The notes beneath the pieces are model-generated. The model was not told the DNA's origin, searched no databases, and was given only the letters and a program-made list of their open reading frames with translations. Both the position numbers and the translations under genes were made by a program. 64,000 bases of DNA from Cucumis sativus (taxonomy: Eukaryota; Streptophyta; Magnoliopsida; Cucurbitales; Cucurbitaceae). This document shows, one piece after another, positions 50,505 through 62,199 of the stretch. Every line of letters begins with the position of its first letter. Position 1 is the stretch's first letter. The stretch lies in contig NC_026659.2 in assembly GCF_000004075.3 (NCBI RefSeq), positions 18,742,272 to 18,806,271 on the forward strand, in the 5' to 3' direction.

Positions 50505-52316
50505 TCACTTCGACTCATCAGGAGCGAGTTGCCATGCGGACGTGGCGATCAACGGTCTAGTGTGCCAGCCAAGCATTAAACACCCATTATTCTCTTCCAC
50601 CCTGTACCCTTCTCCTCCTGCAAAGAGGGCCAAAAGCATACTAGCTTGTTTAAACGCGTTTGAACCCAGATGGACCGGATCGAACCCGGACGACTCCATC
50701 CTACTTCGCCACTGACTTAGTGATTCGTGCCTCTCAACTCGGTTCGTTCCTTCACAAGCCACCACGTTGCATATCTGCTTTCCTAAATAAACCTCCGACA
50801 ACAACACGTCCTCACTTCCCGGTTCGAACCCGCTCGAAGACCCTTCCAACGAGTCAAACAGATTCGAGTAATAATGCAACGCCTCAGTAAACCGGTCCAG
50901 GAAAATCGGACCGTTGTGGTTCGCTTCTTGTTCCACAATCGTTACTATCTTCGGCTTCGTCGTCTTTATCGATCCCAAAACCTTCTCAATCGCTCCAGGC
51001 CGAGCCAACAACCGGTGCAGATCGAACACCGAGTTTACCGCCACCGCCTCCACTGCCGACGGTCGAATCTCAAGAGCCGCCGGATCCAGATCCGCTAGAT
51101 TACTACACACGATGTGATTGAACTCGAAATCAACACCAATGGCCTCTGCCATCTGCGCTAACTTCCAACCGACTTGCTGCAACGAACCCGCTGCATTTTC
51201 CGGCTGCGGCGGGCCGATTCCAGTCAATCGAAACGCCGGTGGACCTCCAGGCCGCAACGCGAGTGCCTGCATAAGCGCCGGCCATTGCATACCTTGATTA
51301 AGACTGAAATCGATGACATGAACTCTCGCCGCCGTCGCGAACGCTTCAAGAATGGCTTGATTGGCAGTGAAATGCGCGAATTTCAGATACGGACAGGTTT
51401 CGTAAAAGTGCATCTGAAGAGGATCGGAGTAGGAGGAGTATAGTCCATCCTGAGGAGAATAGATTCTGTAAATCCGACGAGCTAGGGCTTGAGCGAAATA
51501 CGTGGCGACTTTCCTCATAGCGCCGGCTTGAGACGTTGCAAGAAATCCGATGTGCTTCACCAACGCATCGGCGAGCTTCATATTCTCTTGCTGTACAGCT
51601 TCAGCGCAAGCCATTAGAGCGTGAACAAGTTGAATCCCAGTCTCTTGTGAATCCTCTTCCACAACTATCACCGGCCGCGAAGATTCAGAGGCAATCCTCG
51701 GCGTAGAAGCGAACGGTGGCGAAGAGGAGGACGGCGATGGTAGCAAATTAACCGAACTACTCTGTGTTTCAATCTTCAATCGCTTACGAGAATTAGTTTG
51801 GGTTTCATCTTTAGGAGGTAAAACCGCAACGCCAGGAATGGCACTAAGATCGTACTCCGAATCATCGTCGTAGAAACAAGATTTGGTAGATTGAATGGGG
51901 TGGGGAGAATTGGAATAGGGAGAAGATTGAGGGGGAGGATTAAAATGGTTAGTGGAATTATTGAATTCAGAGAGCATATTTTGAACCCAAGAAGAGAGAT
52001 CAGAAGGATTATAATGAACAGTATCGGAAGCGAGATGAGAAATCCCATGTTCGTAAGCAGTTCCCATGACCATCTCAAGCTGCTCCAACTTCAAAGCCAC
52101 ATCCGCCATATCTGAGGAGCGAACCTTGTAACCCAAAACAGCAAGCAACTCATCCATTCCACCGGCGGCGCCGTCTTTGGCATCCTTCCCCTCGTCCTCC
52201 TCATGGGGCTGCCACATCTTGAGTTTTCCAGACGACATTGAAGAAGAATCTCCCTTCACAATCCTCGGGGCATCCCCAGGGGTAGTAGATCTATCATCTT
52301 CAAGCTCCCGCTTCAT
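50505..52316 (-). CDS. GAI: DELLA protein (GRAS family), gibberellin-response repressor
   Basis: Intronless ORF of 603 residues, the usual length for the family. The N-terminal regulatory part has [20 protein letters not shown] at 55-74, the LExLE motif at 77-81 and [19 protein letters not shown] from residue 99. These segments bind the GID1 receptor when gibberellin is present. A Ser/Thr-rich linker follows, and RKRLK at ~180 is a likely nuclear signal. The GRAS domain then runs from about residue 225 to the end: [35 protein letters not shown], the RVER block and the final SAWQLA. DELLA proteins sit in the nucleus, restrain growth by sequestering transcription factors, and are degraded through SCF-SLY1/GID2. 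All required regions are present, so it should be gibberellin-sensitive. Position 75 is Leu where family members usually have Gln. The first Met is the family start (MKRE). Confidence 0.96.
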   Translation of the reverse strand: MKRELEDDRSTTPGDAPRIVKGDSSSMSSGKLKMWQPHEEDEGKDAKDGAAGGMDELLAVLGYKVRSSDMADVALKLEQLEMVMGTAYEHGISHLASDTVHYNPSDLSSWVQNMLSEFNNSTNHFNPPPQSSPYSNSPHPIQSTKSCFYDDDSEYDLSAIPGVAVLPPKDETQTNSRKRLKIETQSSSVNLLPSPSSSSPPFASTPRIASESSRPVIVVEEDSQETGIQLVHALMACAEAVQQENMKLADALVKHIGFLATSQAGAMRKVATYFAQALARRIYRIYSPQDGLYSSYSDPLQMHFYETCPYLKFAHFTANQAILEAFATAARVHVIDFSLNQGMQWPALMQALALRPGGPPAFRLTGIGPPQPENAAGSLQQVGWKLAQMAEAIGVDFEFNHIVCSNLADLDPAALEIRPSAVEAVAVNSVFDLHRLLARPGAIEKVLGSIKTTKPKIVTIVEQEANHNGPIFLDRFTEALHYYSNLFDSLEGSSSGFEPGSEDVLLSEVYLGKQICNVVACEGTNRVERHESLSQWRSRMESSGFDPVHLGSNAFKQASMLLALFAGGEGYRVEENNGCLMLGWHTRPLIATSAWQLAPDESK

Positions 52317-52382
52317 GTGAACTAAAGAGAAAGAAGTGAAGAAAAGGGAAAGAAGAAGAAGAAGAAGAAGAAAGAAAAAAAA

Positions 52383-52532
52383 TCAAAAGGAAAGCATGTA
52401 ACTGAAAATGGTAAATGGGGAATGAGGGTTTGAGCAATCAATCAGGCAGTGTGTTTGGGGGGGATTTCAGGGAGAAGGAGAACATGATAGGAAAGGGGAA
52501 AACAGTAGGGGATAAGGAACAACAGAGGCCAT
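52383..52532 (-). promoter_or_regulatory. Three short upstream ORFs in the probable DELLA leader
   Basis: Between the TATA-like tract and the DELLA start are ATGs at 52532 (21 codons, stop at 52467), 52485 (15 codons, stop at 52438, overlapping the first in another frame) and 52397 (4 codons, stop at 52383). None overlaps the main start at 52316. If the leader is transcribed without splicing, they would precede the DELLA ORF in the mRNA and could lower or tune its translation. Confidence 0.5.
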
Positions 52533-52654
52533 AATAATAGAAGGGTTTTTTCTTCTTTATATTTTTATTTTTTTGGTTGAGGGAGTTGGATGGAAGAATA
52601 ATTTCAAGTGTGGAAGAATGTGAAAAAATAGGGAAAATGTAGAAAAGAAAGAGA

Positions 52655-52673
52655 TATGTATATATATATAAAA
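52655..52673 (-). promoter_or_regulatory. TATA-like tract upstream of the DELLA gene
   Basis: On the minus strand TTTTATATATATATA lies about 340 bases before the start codon. A pyrimidine-rich leader with TTC repeats (52348-52372) follows. It could be a chance TA repeat. Confidence 0.4.
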
Positions 52674-52949
52674 GAAGAGGGGGGGAGGCCGTGGCAGCAC
52701 CGCAATTCCCAAAACTGAATACATTCTATAACCTCTCATCAATTACCATACCCCCTCCCCAAGTTTCCTACCCCAAAAAAAAAGAAAATAAAAACCTAAT
52801 TATACTTCTTACCCTTTGAAATTTATATCCATTTCAACAACTGCATATCATAATGTTTTGGTGCTGAGTATTATTAATTTGGTTTGGGTAGTATTGTAGT
52901 ATGATGCATAGAATTTGGATATAAGTAAAATAAAAATATATTGGAAAAG

Positions 52950-52999
52950 GAAAAAGAAGAAAAAGAAGAAAAAGAAGAAAAAGAAGAAAAAGAAAAGAA
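52950..52999. repeat. (AAAAAGAAG)n minisatellite
   Basis: About five nine-base units in the region upstream of the DELLA gene. On the gene's sense strand they form a polypyrimidine tract. Confidence 0.85.
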
Positions 53000-53079
53000 A
53001 TGAGAAGTTGGATGGGAAGTGTGGGGTCCAGCTGGGAAATGCCTGTTTCTGTTAGCACCTTTGCCTTTCATTCCCACCC

Positions 53080-54120
53080 CACTCCTTCACTTCTCTTCCT
53101 TTCTTCACGCGCTTTTCTCTACACTAACACCAACTACATTTTCATTACCCTATCCGCTCTACATAAATATAATATACCCAAAACTATACTTTTTTTTTCT
53201 TTATATATTATTTCACTATATCACTTCTACTCCGTCTTTCCATCTCCCCAAGTTTCTAAAATCACTTCTTATCCACCTCATATCTTTAATTACATTCTTA
53301 ATCTTTTTATATTAATTATACTCATTTTTTTCCTTTTATTTTATTATAATAATTAAATTTACACCTACAAATAATAATAATTCTATTTTCAAATTTATAT
53401 AATTGGTATAATTTATATATTTACCTTAATTTATCCCTCCTTTTAAATTTTCTACAAATTGAGAGCCTCATTTTTTATTTTAAAAGTTTGAGAGTATAAT
53501 TGCAACCACAATCATGCTTTTGGGTAGTATTTGAATGCAATTTGATTGATTACCCACACTCATCATTTAGATTATATTCATTGGTTATAGATTTCGAACT
53601 GGGTTCCTATCAATACGAATACTGAACGTCGATATAGTAATAAAGGTAAAGAAATGAGCCCCACTTTTTATAATTCTTTTTATTTATTTTAACACTTTAT
53701 GTCGACGTGATCTTAGTTTTTATTTGGATTGCACATGTTTTTCTTTTTATTATAACGGTAGATATGAGATGTCAAACATCTCACCTCTAGATTATAAGGT
53801 ATGTTAATTATGGTTAAGCTAACCACGCTCTGCCACGTCAAGATTTTTTAGACTTTTATGTTTAGGTTTTCATCAATTTTATCATATTTAGTTTCAAAGG
53901 TTAATTAATAATTTATTATTAAAATAATTAAATTACTTTTAGTTTAATTTTCATAAATTACTTTTATTTGTAGGTTTTCATCACCGTTCTCTAATTTTTC
54001 TTTTATATTTTTTGTATTCATGATAATTGTCCTACAATTATTATTATTCTTTTTCATTATACTTTTGTTATTATTATCTTTGTTTTCAATCAATCACCAA
54101 TCTTGTATTATTTTTTTCCA
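53080..54120. other. Intergenic, no supported gene
   Basis: AT- and pyrimidine-rich DNA. The overlapping ORFs at 53000-53356 are low-complexity and not credible genes. Confidence 0.45.
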
Positions 54121-54129
54121 AGTGTTTTT

Positions 54130-54316
54130 TTGGTTCAAAATCGTGTACCAAATATAAAAGATCTTGGTACGCAATCTTAAACAAAAATCGTTTACATCTT
54201 GGTACATAATCATTTAAACAATATTGGTTCAAGATCATGTACTAGATATAAAAGATCTTGGTACTCAATCTTAAACAAAAATGGTTTACATCTTGGTACA
54301 CGATCTTGAACAAAAA
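54130..54316. repeat. Two 94-bp tandem units with GTGTACC / GGTACAC words
   Basis: Units start at 54130 and 54224 and agree at about 90% of positions by eye. Each holds AAAAGATCTTGGTAC and TTTACATCTTGGTACA. The first unit resembles sequence at 62200-62230 on the far side of the Copia element. Confidence 0.8.
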
Positions 54317-54349
54317 AAATTTAGATCTTGGTTGTCATGCCTTGCCCCC

Positions 54350-55102
54350 AAAGCATTCTATTAGTGTTATTGAAGCGTTGTTTCTCTTCAACAACTGAGA
54401 ATTAGTGTTATAAATAATGAATGAAAATTATATTCAGTCTAGGCAATATATCACACTGAGCATGTTCACTACATGCGAGTTGCTCACTATATCTCTCCAT
54501 GTCGCGTGCCAGCTAAAGTCCTCATAGAGTACAAGTTTTCGTACTGCCTGTCCAAGTGCAAGCGAAATAGTAGATTTACCTAGGTGAAACAGAGTCGAAC
54601 ACAGGGAATTGATTCAAGATATTAGCTCTAGGGTTTACTTATCATCTAGAAAATATAAAAGAATTAAAGAATAACGAATGGTATAAAATAAACGTAAGAA
54701 CAAACTACCACTAAATGTCTATGCCTAAATATTATGTAAAGGAGAAATATGGACGACAAGATGGAAATGCAAACTAACTTGTATGCGAGAAAGAGCGAAG
54801 GAATGTCTATGCATTGTAATGCAATTATGTAATGTGATATAACTCGCTCAACCAACTTATAATTAAGGCATGCTTCTCTCGTTGTCATTAAATGTAACAC
54901 ATGGTCACCTCTCGGGATCCACATGATTAAGTGTGATTAGGAGAAATATATCTAGAATATTTCACTTATAAGACATAGAACTTCATAGTTAAGGATAGCA
55001 ACCTCTTGGTGCCTAATGTCCACACTCGTTTACCTCTTGGGATACAAATGATGAAAGTTATCTCATAGAGGGAGGGGACTCTCCCTTGGACGTGTTAGTT
55101 AT
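54350..55102. other. Older repeat, left part, split by the Copia insertion
   Basis: Low-ORF sequence that ends in GTTAT at the Copia LTR. It continues as GTTATGTCCTTGCTACC at 60391, so 54350-55102 and 60391-about 61130 are the two halves of one pre-existing sequence. Its style is repeat-like but I cannot assign a family. Confidence 0.5.
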
Positions 55103-55670
55103 TGTTGGGCCTAAGTTTGTTTTGGACCTCTGTTTAGTGCAGGGATAAAGATTGCAACGAGAAGAGAAAGTCACGGTTGAAGACTTACAGACGTACACGT
55201 GTGCGGTGGAGAGGAGAATTAGGGTTACAAGATGAAAAGAGGAATACGAAAGATAGAGGGGAAGAATCACTTTACCTTTTCTTTCTTTACTTCTTCTTTG
55301 TTCTCTCTGTGTTGCAAAATAACCCTAATGTGGTTTTTCCTTTCCTTTATGGTTTGATTTCAGTATATAGAACTCATTGTAATGAGAAGATTAAGGAGGA
55401 GAAGAAGGATGCTGCAAGTATTTATGTGGTTCGGCCAAGATTACGGCCTACGTCCAGGAGAAGGATCTTTCTTTATATTGATGAAGATAAGCATACATAT
55501 TTCACTCTCTTTTTATTTTTTTTCTTTTGCTTTCTATTTCACTTACTTGATAGAATGTAACAATACATATTTATAGGTGGTTACACAACAGAAGTAGTTA
55601 GAAAGGAGAAAAATAGAAAAAGAAAAAAAAAAGGCTTGTGAATTTTTGTTAGGATTCATTTTGTTTTACA
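55103..55670 (-). repeat. Copia 3' LTR
   Basis: 568 bp, with TGTTGGGCC at the plus-strand left edge and TTTTACA at the right, so it is TG...CA on either strand. It differs from the other LTR at about 20 positions by eye (about 96% identity). Confidence 0.95.
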
Positions 55671-55681
55671 ATCTCCACCTT
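55671..55681 (-). other. Copia polypurine tract
   Basis: AAGGTGGAGAT on the minus strand directly before the 3' LTR, the usual Copia plus-strand primer. Confidence 0.8.
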
Positions 55682-55745
55682 GAATCCAACTAGAAAATTA
55701 TTTTAAATCCTTTCATTTAATTCCTTTCCAACTGATCTATCCTTT

Positions 55746-57628
55746 TTAAGGTAGGTCGAAACCTATAAGCTCAAAGTATTTCTGCAACTTCAGGGATGAG
55801 ACCGGCTTAGTAAGTATATCAGCGGCATTCTCAGAGGTATGAACTTTCAGCATTTGAATTTCCCCAGCTTCAATTTTTTCCCGTATGAAGTGATATTTTA
55901 TGTCAATTTGCTTTGTTCGCTGTGGTATTGAGGATTCTTGGATAGGTGAATGACACTTTGGTTGTCACAGAAGATTTTAACAATCGACTGTTTGATTCCA
56001 AAGTCTTTCATCAGTCCTTTAAGCCACAATCCTTCTTTTACTGCCTCTGTTAACACTAAGTATTCTGCTTCTGTAGTTGAGAGAGCAACAATAGATTGTA
56101 GGGTTGCTTTCCAGCTAATTAGATTAGGTCCATAGAGAAATGCATATCCGGTTAGGCTTCTTCTTTTGTCACCGTCACCTGCAAAATCTGAATCCACATA
56201 GCCTATCAATTCTAATTCTGTCTCAGAGGTCCTTTGGTAATTTAGTTTAGCATATTTAGACCAGATTAGGTATCTCATTATCCACTTAGTGGCTTCCCAA
56301 TGTCTTCTTCCAGGATTGGCCATATACCTACTGACAAGGCTAGTTGAATAGGATAGGTCAGGTCTGGTTGAAATCATAAGGTACATTAAACTTCCCACTG
56401 CTTGACTGTATGGAACATTTTTCATTTGTAGTTGGTGATCTGTATCTGTGTCGCTAGGGGAATTTGTAGCTGATAACTTAAAGTGATGTGCTATAGGGAG
56501 TGTCACGGGTCTAGCATTAGTGAGATTGAATCTTCTAATCATTTTCTCACAGTAGGTTGATTGGTTTATGCTTAGTGTAGACTTGTCTCTGACTCTTGTG
56601 ATGTCAATTCCAAGAATCTTCCTCGATTCCCCTAGGTATTTCATGTCAAATTCTTTTCCCAAAAGATTTTTGACATGAATCAACTCTTCTTTAGAACTTC
56701 CTGCAAGAAGCATATCATCCACATAGAGTAACAAGTAGACATTGTCTTTATAGGTTGTTGAGTTTATGTAAACGCACATATCATAAGAGCTTCTTTGAAA
56801 ACCTAAACTAGCAATAAAATCATCAAATATTTTATACCAACATCTAGGAGATTGTTTCAACCCATATATAGACTTCTTTAGTAAGCAGTAGAGGTCTTCC
56901 TTACCTTGAACCTCATAACCCTTAGGTTGAACCATATAGATTGTCTCTTCTAGATAGCCATGGAGAAAAGCTTTTTTTACATCAAGTTGATCCAATTCTA
57001 GGTTGTTTTGAGCAACTAGAGATAAGAGAAGTCTAATAGAGGTTTGTTTAACTACAGGGGAGAAAATTTCAGAATAGTCTATACCTTCTCTTTGTGTGAA
57101 ACCCTTTGCTACCAGCCTTGCCTTGTACCTTAGTTGTGAGTTTTTAGTAATTCCTTCTTTGAGTTTGAAAATCCACTTAGATGCTATTGGTTTGCATCCT
57201 TTAGGTAGAGAAGCTAGTGTCCAAGTATCATTCACATTTAGTGAATTTATTTCTTCATTCATAGCTTCAATCCACTGTCTTGCATTGCTACTGTTCACAA
57301 CTTCCTCAAAGGAACTTGGTTCTGAATCATTAGGAACTACAGTAGCATTTAAAACAAAACTTATGTAATTAGATTAAATATACCTGGCTAGAGGGACAAT
57401 TACCCTTCTTTGTCTGTCTCTTGCTAGGGAATATTGGCTCAAGTTAGGTTGTTCTTCAAGCATTTCAACTTGTTCTTCACTTAAGATCTCCACTTGTTCT
57501 TGTTCAGTAGCTGTAGGATCCTCACAAGGTTGAACACTTTTTCTTGTATTCTCCACCTCAATTTGAGTAGTATAGGATTGTGTGTCATCAAAGTTCCCTT
57601 CAGTGCTGCTTTTACCTTGCATAAACAT
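55746..57628 (-). pseudogene. Copia reverse transcriptase and RNase H
   Basis: A linker region (57628-57374) ends in a stop. The reverse transcriptase then runs open for 466 codons from 57298, with the WTLASLPKG entry block, a KARLVAKGFTQ motif, the YVDD catalytic site at about 56725 and SLMYLMISTRPD. RNase H follows with the DSDFAG and TEAEY residues. A two-base insertion near 55905 shifts the frame before the last ~50 codons, which remain readable to a TAA at 55746. Polymerase motifs look intact, but the protein would be cut from the upstream Pol and lose its tail. Confidence 0.9.
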
Positions 57629-58839
57629 TTATGATTCTCTAAAAAGAACATCCCTACTGATTATAAACCTCTTGTTAGTTGGATGCCACAACTTGAAACC
57701 CTTTATTCCTTCTGTGAAACCAACAAACATACACTTAGCAGCCCTGACCTTTAGTTTTCCTTTATTTTGGTGAGCATACCCTACACATCCAAACACCTTA
57801 AGGTCATTTAGACTTGGTGGGTGTTTGGACCATTTCTCCTCAGGTGTTAGGAATCCCAAGGAGGTGTGAGGACTTCTATTCAATGTGTACACAACGTAGG
57901 CAGCAGCCTCAGCCCAAAACGTTTCTTCTAGAATGGCATATGATAATAGGCATCTTACCATTTCCATTATAGTTCTGTTGAGTCTTTCTGCCACTCCATT
58001 TTGTTGAGGTGTGTATGTCACAGTTTTGTGCCTTGTGATTCCACTTTCCCTGCAAAAACTATTAAACACTTCTCCACAAAACTCTAAACCATTGTTAGTT
58101 CTAAGATATTTAACCTTTTTATCAGTTTGTTTTTCTATCATTAGTTTCCATTCTTTAAAATTTTCAAAAACTTGATTTTTAGTTTTTAAGAAATAAATCC
58201 AACTTATTCTAGAAAAATCATCAGTAAATGATAGAAAATACCTTGAGCTACTTAGGCTTGGAGTGGATGCTGAACTCATAGATCCGAATGGATGTAGTCT
58301 AGGATTCCTTTTGTTGTGTGTTGTGCTTTGGTGAAGTTTTGTTTTCTTGCTTTGCCTAGTACACAGTGTTCACAAAAGGACAGTTTGCTGCATATGTCTT
58401 GAGGCAGAATGTCCTGTTTAGATAGTGCCTCAAGACCCTTCTGACTAATATGGGACAATCTTTTATGCCAAATATCAGCTTCTGTTAGGTTTAGAGATAA
58501 AACTGTATTTGCCTCCTCTATCATTTCTACTCATTTTACTATGAACAAATCATTTACCTTTTCCCCAACCAAGACTAACTTAGATCCCATAAAGACTTGG
58601 AAAACTCCACATTTTCCTTTATATTCACACCCTAGAGAGTCTAACATTCCTAGGGAGATTAAATTTCTTTTAAGGTGAGGAACATGTCTTACATTTCTAA
58701 GGAGTTTTACAGTCCCATCTTTTAGTTTCATGGTAACTGATCCAATTCCAGCAATGTTACTTTCATTATTATTCCCCACGAACACAGATTCTCCACTAAT
58801 CTCTCTATAGGTATTGAACCATGCTCTAAAAGGTGTCAT
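57629..58839 (-). pseudogene. Copia protease end and integrase
   Basis: The piece begins right after the protease active site, where D-S-G reads D-S-stop at 58852-58857. The integrase zinc-binding region has WHKRLSHIS and CEHCVLGK (H...H...CxxC). The catalytic core has the first Asp (FTDDFSR) and the Glu (GVAERLNRT), but the second Asp reads Asn (LRTNNGLEF). A frameshift separates the zinc-binding ORF (58524-58276) from the core ORF (58279-57629). The integrase is therefore both split and catalytically impaired. Confidence 0.88.
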
Positions 58840-58851
58840 ATGGTAAGTGCA

Positions 58852-59751
58852 TCATGAGTCTAGGACCCAATCATGTTTTCCTAAGGGGTTGACATGGTTG
58901 GCTTGGTCTAAGGTTGATGCCAAGGCATCTGTGTAGGTAAAAGAGCTTTCTACTATAGAGGCTTCTGGTTGTTTCCCTTTAGAATCTTTTTCTTTTTCTT
59001 GATTCTTTCTTTTAAGGAAAAAAACATTCTTGTATGAAGTGTCCCTTCTTTTTACAGTATTTACATTTCTTTTTCTGTTTTCCTTTCTTGTCTTCATTAG
59101 AAAAAGATTTGTTACTGTTTTACTTTGATTGTTTTGGGATTTACCTTTGACAAACAATCCATCGCCACTATGATTTTCTTTGTGTGATGAATGTATTTCT
59201 AATTCTCTAGTTCTTAGAGCTGATATTATGACATCTGTTTTTACTGAGTCTCTTCCATATTTTAGAACATTTTTTACTTCTTTGTATGCCTTGGGTAAAG
59301 AATTTAAAAGGACGAATGCCTCATTTTCATCACCTAGTTTGTCCTCAAGGGTTTTAAAATCTGAAACTATTTTCTGAATTCATCTAAGTTTTCAGATAAG
59401 GTTTTAGAAGGATCCATTTTATATGTGAAATTTTTTTCCCTTAGGTACATTTTGTTTGGGAGATCTTTAGAGGCATATAGGTTTTCTAGTTTCATCCAAA
59501 CTTTATGTGTTGTTTCTTCTTCTAGAACTTGCCTAATTATGTTGTCACTAAGGTTTAGTATTAGTGTTCCATAGGCATTTAATTCCATTTCTTCTATTTG
59601 TACTGTTGTGAGGGTTGTTGGAAGTTATGAAGGATCTAAAAGGGCTTTATGAGCCTTTTGTTGTCCAAGCAAGGCTTTGATCTTTGCTTTCCATAAAGCA
59701 AAGTCTCCCTTTTGCATCAAACTTCTCTATTTCTACTCTTGTTATAGCCAT
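58852..59751 (-). pseudogene. Copia gag with zinc knuckle
   Basis: It starts MAITRVEIEKFD at 59751 and loses frame about 13 codons later through an extra G. A stop follows before the 73-codon open part (59588-59367). Downstream a CCHC knuckle (CKYCKKKGHFIQEC) is readable only in another frame near 59030-59070. Length and order match Copia gag, but no capsid protein can be made. Confidence 0.85.
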
Positions 59752-59812
59752 TTTTCTAGGTCCGTCTTTCTCTATTTTCTCCAAGAATCAGTTTCTTGAT
59801 TTCAAGAACCTT

Positions 59813-59824
59813 GCTCTGATACTA
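59813..59824 (-). other. Copia primer-binding site
   Basis: TAGTATCAGAGC on the minus strand, two bases from the 5' LTR. It is one mismatch from the usual initiator-tRNA-Met site TGGTATCAGAGC. Confidence 0.8.
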
Positions 59825-59826
59825 AT

Positions 59827-60390
59827 TGTTGGGCCTAAGTTTGTTTTGGGCCTCTGTTTAGTGCAGGGATAAAGATTACAAGGAGGAGAGAAAGCCACGG
59901 TTGAAGACTTGCAGACGTACACGTGTGCGGTGGAGAGGAGAATTAGGGTTACAAGATGAAAAGAGGAATACGAAAGACAGAGGAGAAGAATCACTTTACC
60001 TTTTCTTTCTTTACTTCTTCTTTGTTCTCTCTGTGTTGCAAAATAACCCTAATGTGGTTTTTCCTTTCCTTTATAGTTTGATTTCAGTATATAGAACTCA
60101 TTGTAATGAGAAGATTAAGGAGAAGAAGAAGGATGTTGCAAGTATTTACGTGGTTCGGCCAAGATAACGGCCTACGTCCACGGGAAGGATCTTTATTTAT
60201 ATTGATGAAGATAAGCATACATATTTCACTCTCTTTTTATTTTTTTTCTTTTTCTTTCTATTCACTTACTTGATAGAATGTAACAATACATATTTATAGG
60301 TGGTTACACAACAGAAGTAGTTAGAAAGGAGAAAAGTAGAAAAAAAAAAAAAGGCTTGTGAATTTTTGTTAGGATTCATTCTGTTTTACA
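59827..60390 (-). repeat. Copia 5' LTR
   Basis: 564 bp, partner of the LTR at 55103-55670. It adjoins the primer-binding site at its inner edge and the GTTAT target duplication at its outer edge. Confidence 0.95.
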
Positions 60391-62180
60391 GTTATGTCCT
60401 TGCTACCTACACTCTCGGGTAATTGGCAACCTACGCTAGTCAAGCGATGAGAATTATAAGTTAGACTTCTTATCAAGAACTTATCACAAACTTAACTACT
60501 AATAACACATTGACAAGCGAAAAGCTAAGAAACGAAGGATTGAAAATGTATAAACATGTAATATACATTAAAGAATGCAAGCCTTCGACCATTGTACAAC
60601 ATGAACAATACATATTACAAAGAAATACAAAAATGAGAGACAAAAAAGATGGAGATTATTACAAGTTATGGGGAACGAGAAAATGGAACTTTCACCACTC
60701 AGAATCTAAGCTCTCACTTATAGTACAACCGAAACATAAGAAGAAACTCTTTACAGCAGATGAAAAGACTTCATTTTTGCCCTTTTCTCTAGACCTTGGC
60801 CCCTTCAGGCCCTTCCTTTTGGCTCATACAAGCCTCTCTTTGGACCATGTAGGCTCCCCTTTTCTCTGGTGAAGAATGAGACTTTTTATAGGTAGCTTTC
60901 GGTGAAAAATTATTATTATTCTGATCATTTCAATCATGATAGCTGCCTTGTCACATTACATCAACTTCAACTACCATTCTTGTTGTCTAGCAAGTCACTT
61001 CTCACGTTGTGATTTGGTCTTCTCGCCTATTCTTCTCACGAAATACTCTGCGATTTGCTATTTTCTTCTTTTGTTCATAGTCCTGCGTTTGGACATTGAA
61101 AGTGAGGTAAAACAAGCATGAAGCTTTATATGTAAAGCGTATATCTAAATATTTATGTATTTACAACAAAGTACTCGTTTTGGCATCTTTACCATGTGTT
61201 TCGAACCCACTATTCTACCTAAGAGGTCATAATAACTCGTATTTTTACAAGTTATCATATTCTTATACAATGGAATGGTGACGCGACCACCTAGACATTC
61301 TATGCGATATTCTCCACGAAGTAACGCGTTGAACGCCTAGCAAGTGGAATTAAAAGACAAACACAAAGAAATTTAACACAAAATGAAAACCTTTATAAAC
61401 ATCAAGAATTTCGTTGATAATTCGAATATAGGTACATCCAGTACTTTTACAACATTCGTCACAAAACTAGTAAACATTATTCAACAATAAAAGTGACATT
61501 GACTCTTTATGTGCACATAAAAGTTAGCATCATCTCAAGGAATCAACTAATGGTTTGAAAATCATTTCATAGCATTGAAATCATAATCATCAAATCATGC
61601 TTTAACATTATAAATCACTTCTTAACTTAAATTTATGATACAGGTCTTACATAAATACTATATTAGTAACATCATTTTATTTCTATGTTTTAAATTGTCA
61701 ACAAGTATTAACTTATTTAACATCGGTACATACTAAAGATTAAGAGGAGGAGTCATGTTTAAATCCTTCCACCAACAACTCTAGCTAATTTATTGTTGAT
61801 TTTTTCGCTCTATTATCGTTTTGGACTTTGAAAATACAATCATATATGTCTTTTCTTTAACAATAATAATAGGTTAATTTTTGTAAATAGAACAAGGTGA
61901 CAAAATATTTACAACCCATAGAACAATTTAAGAAAAGTCTATTAGGACCGATTATCTTTTCAGAATTTTATATTTGTCTTTATTGGTTTATAATGATTTT
62001 TCAATTTCGATTTATTCATGTCATGTTTTATATATTTTGCATATGCATCATTCTATATTCTCTCTTTTTTATGATCTTTGATAGTATTATTTCTTTCCAT
62101 CATCTTTCTTCTCCACTTTTCTTGTGCAATTTTTTTTCTTCTTTTCATCATCTTTTCATCATCTTCTGCAATTTTCTTTT
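60391..62180. other. Right part of the split repeat and intergenic DNA
   Basis: It continues the sequence interrupted by the Copia element to about 61130, then AT-rich DNA. The ORFs at 60510-60872 and 61897-62343 lack recognisable domains and are low-complexity in part. Confidence 0.45.
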
Positions 62181-62199
62181 ATATTTTTTCAAATGTTAT

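Larger units (their letters stand above)
55103..60390 (-). mobile_element. Ty1/Copia retrotransposon, structurally complete, coding-defective
   Basis: The element is 5,288 bp, bounded by two LTRs (55103-55670 and 59827-60390) and a five-base target duplication GTTAT at 55098-55102 and 60391-60395. The coding strand is minus: primer-binding site, gag, protease, integrase, reverse transcriptase and RNase H in Copia order, then a polypurine tract. The genes carry several stops and frameshifts, so it cannot move on its own. The structural signals for mobilisation in trans are still present. Confidence 0.95.

Noticed and set aside
50660..51443. Several plus-strand ORFs within the DELLA gene
   Set aside because: Antisense shadows of the GRAS coding sequence.
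53000..53356. 118- and 98-codon ORFs upstream of the DELLA gene
   Set aside because: Hydrophobic low-complexity translations of pyrimidine-rich DNA; the frames overlap and have no family.
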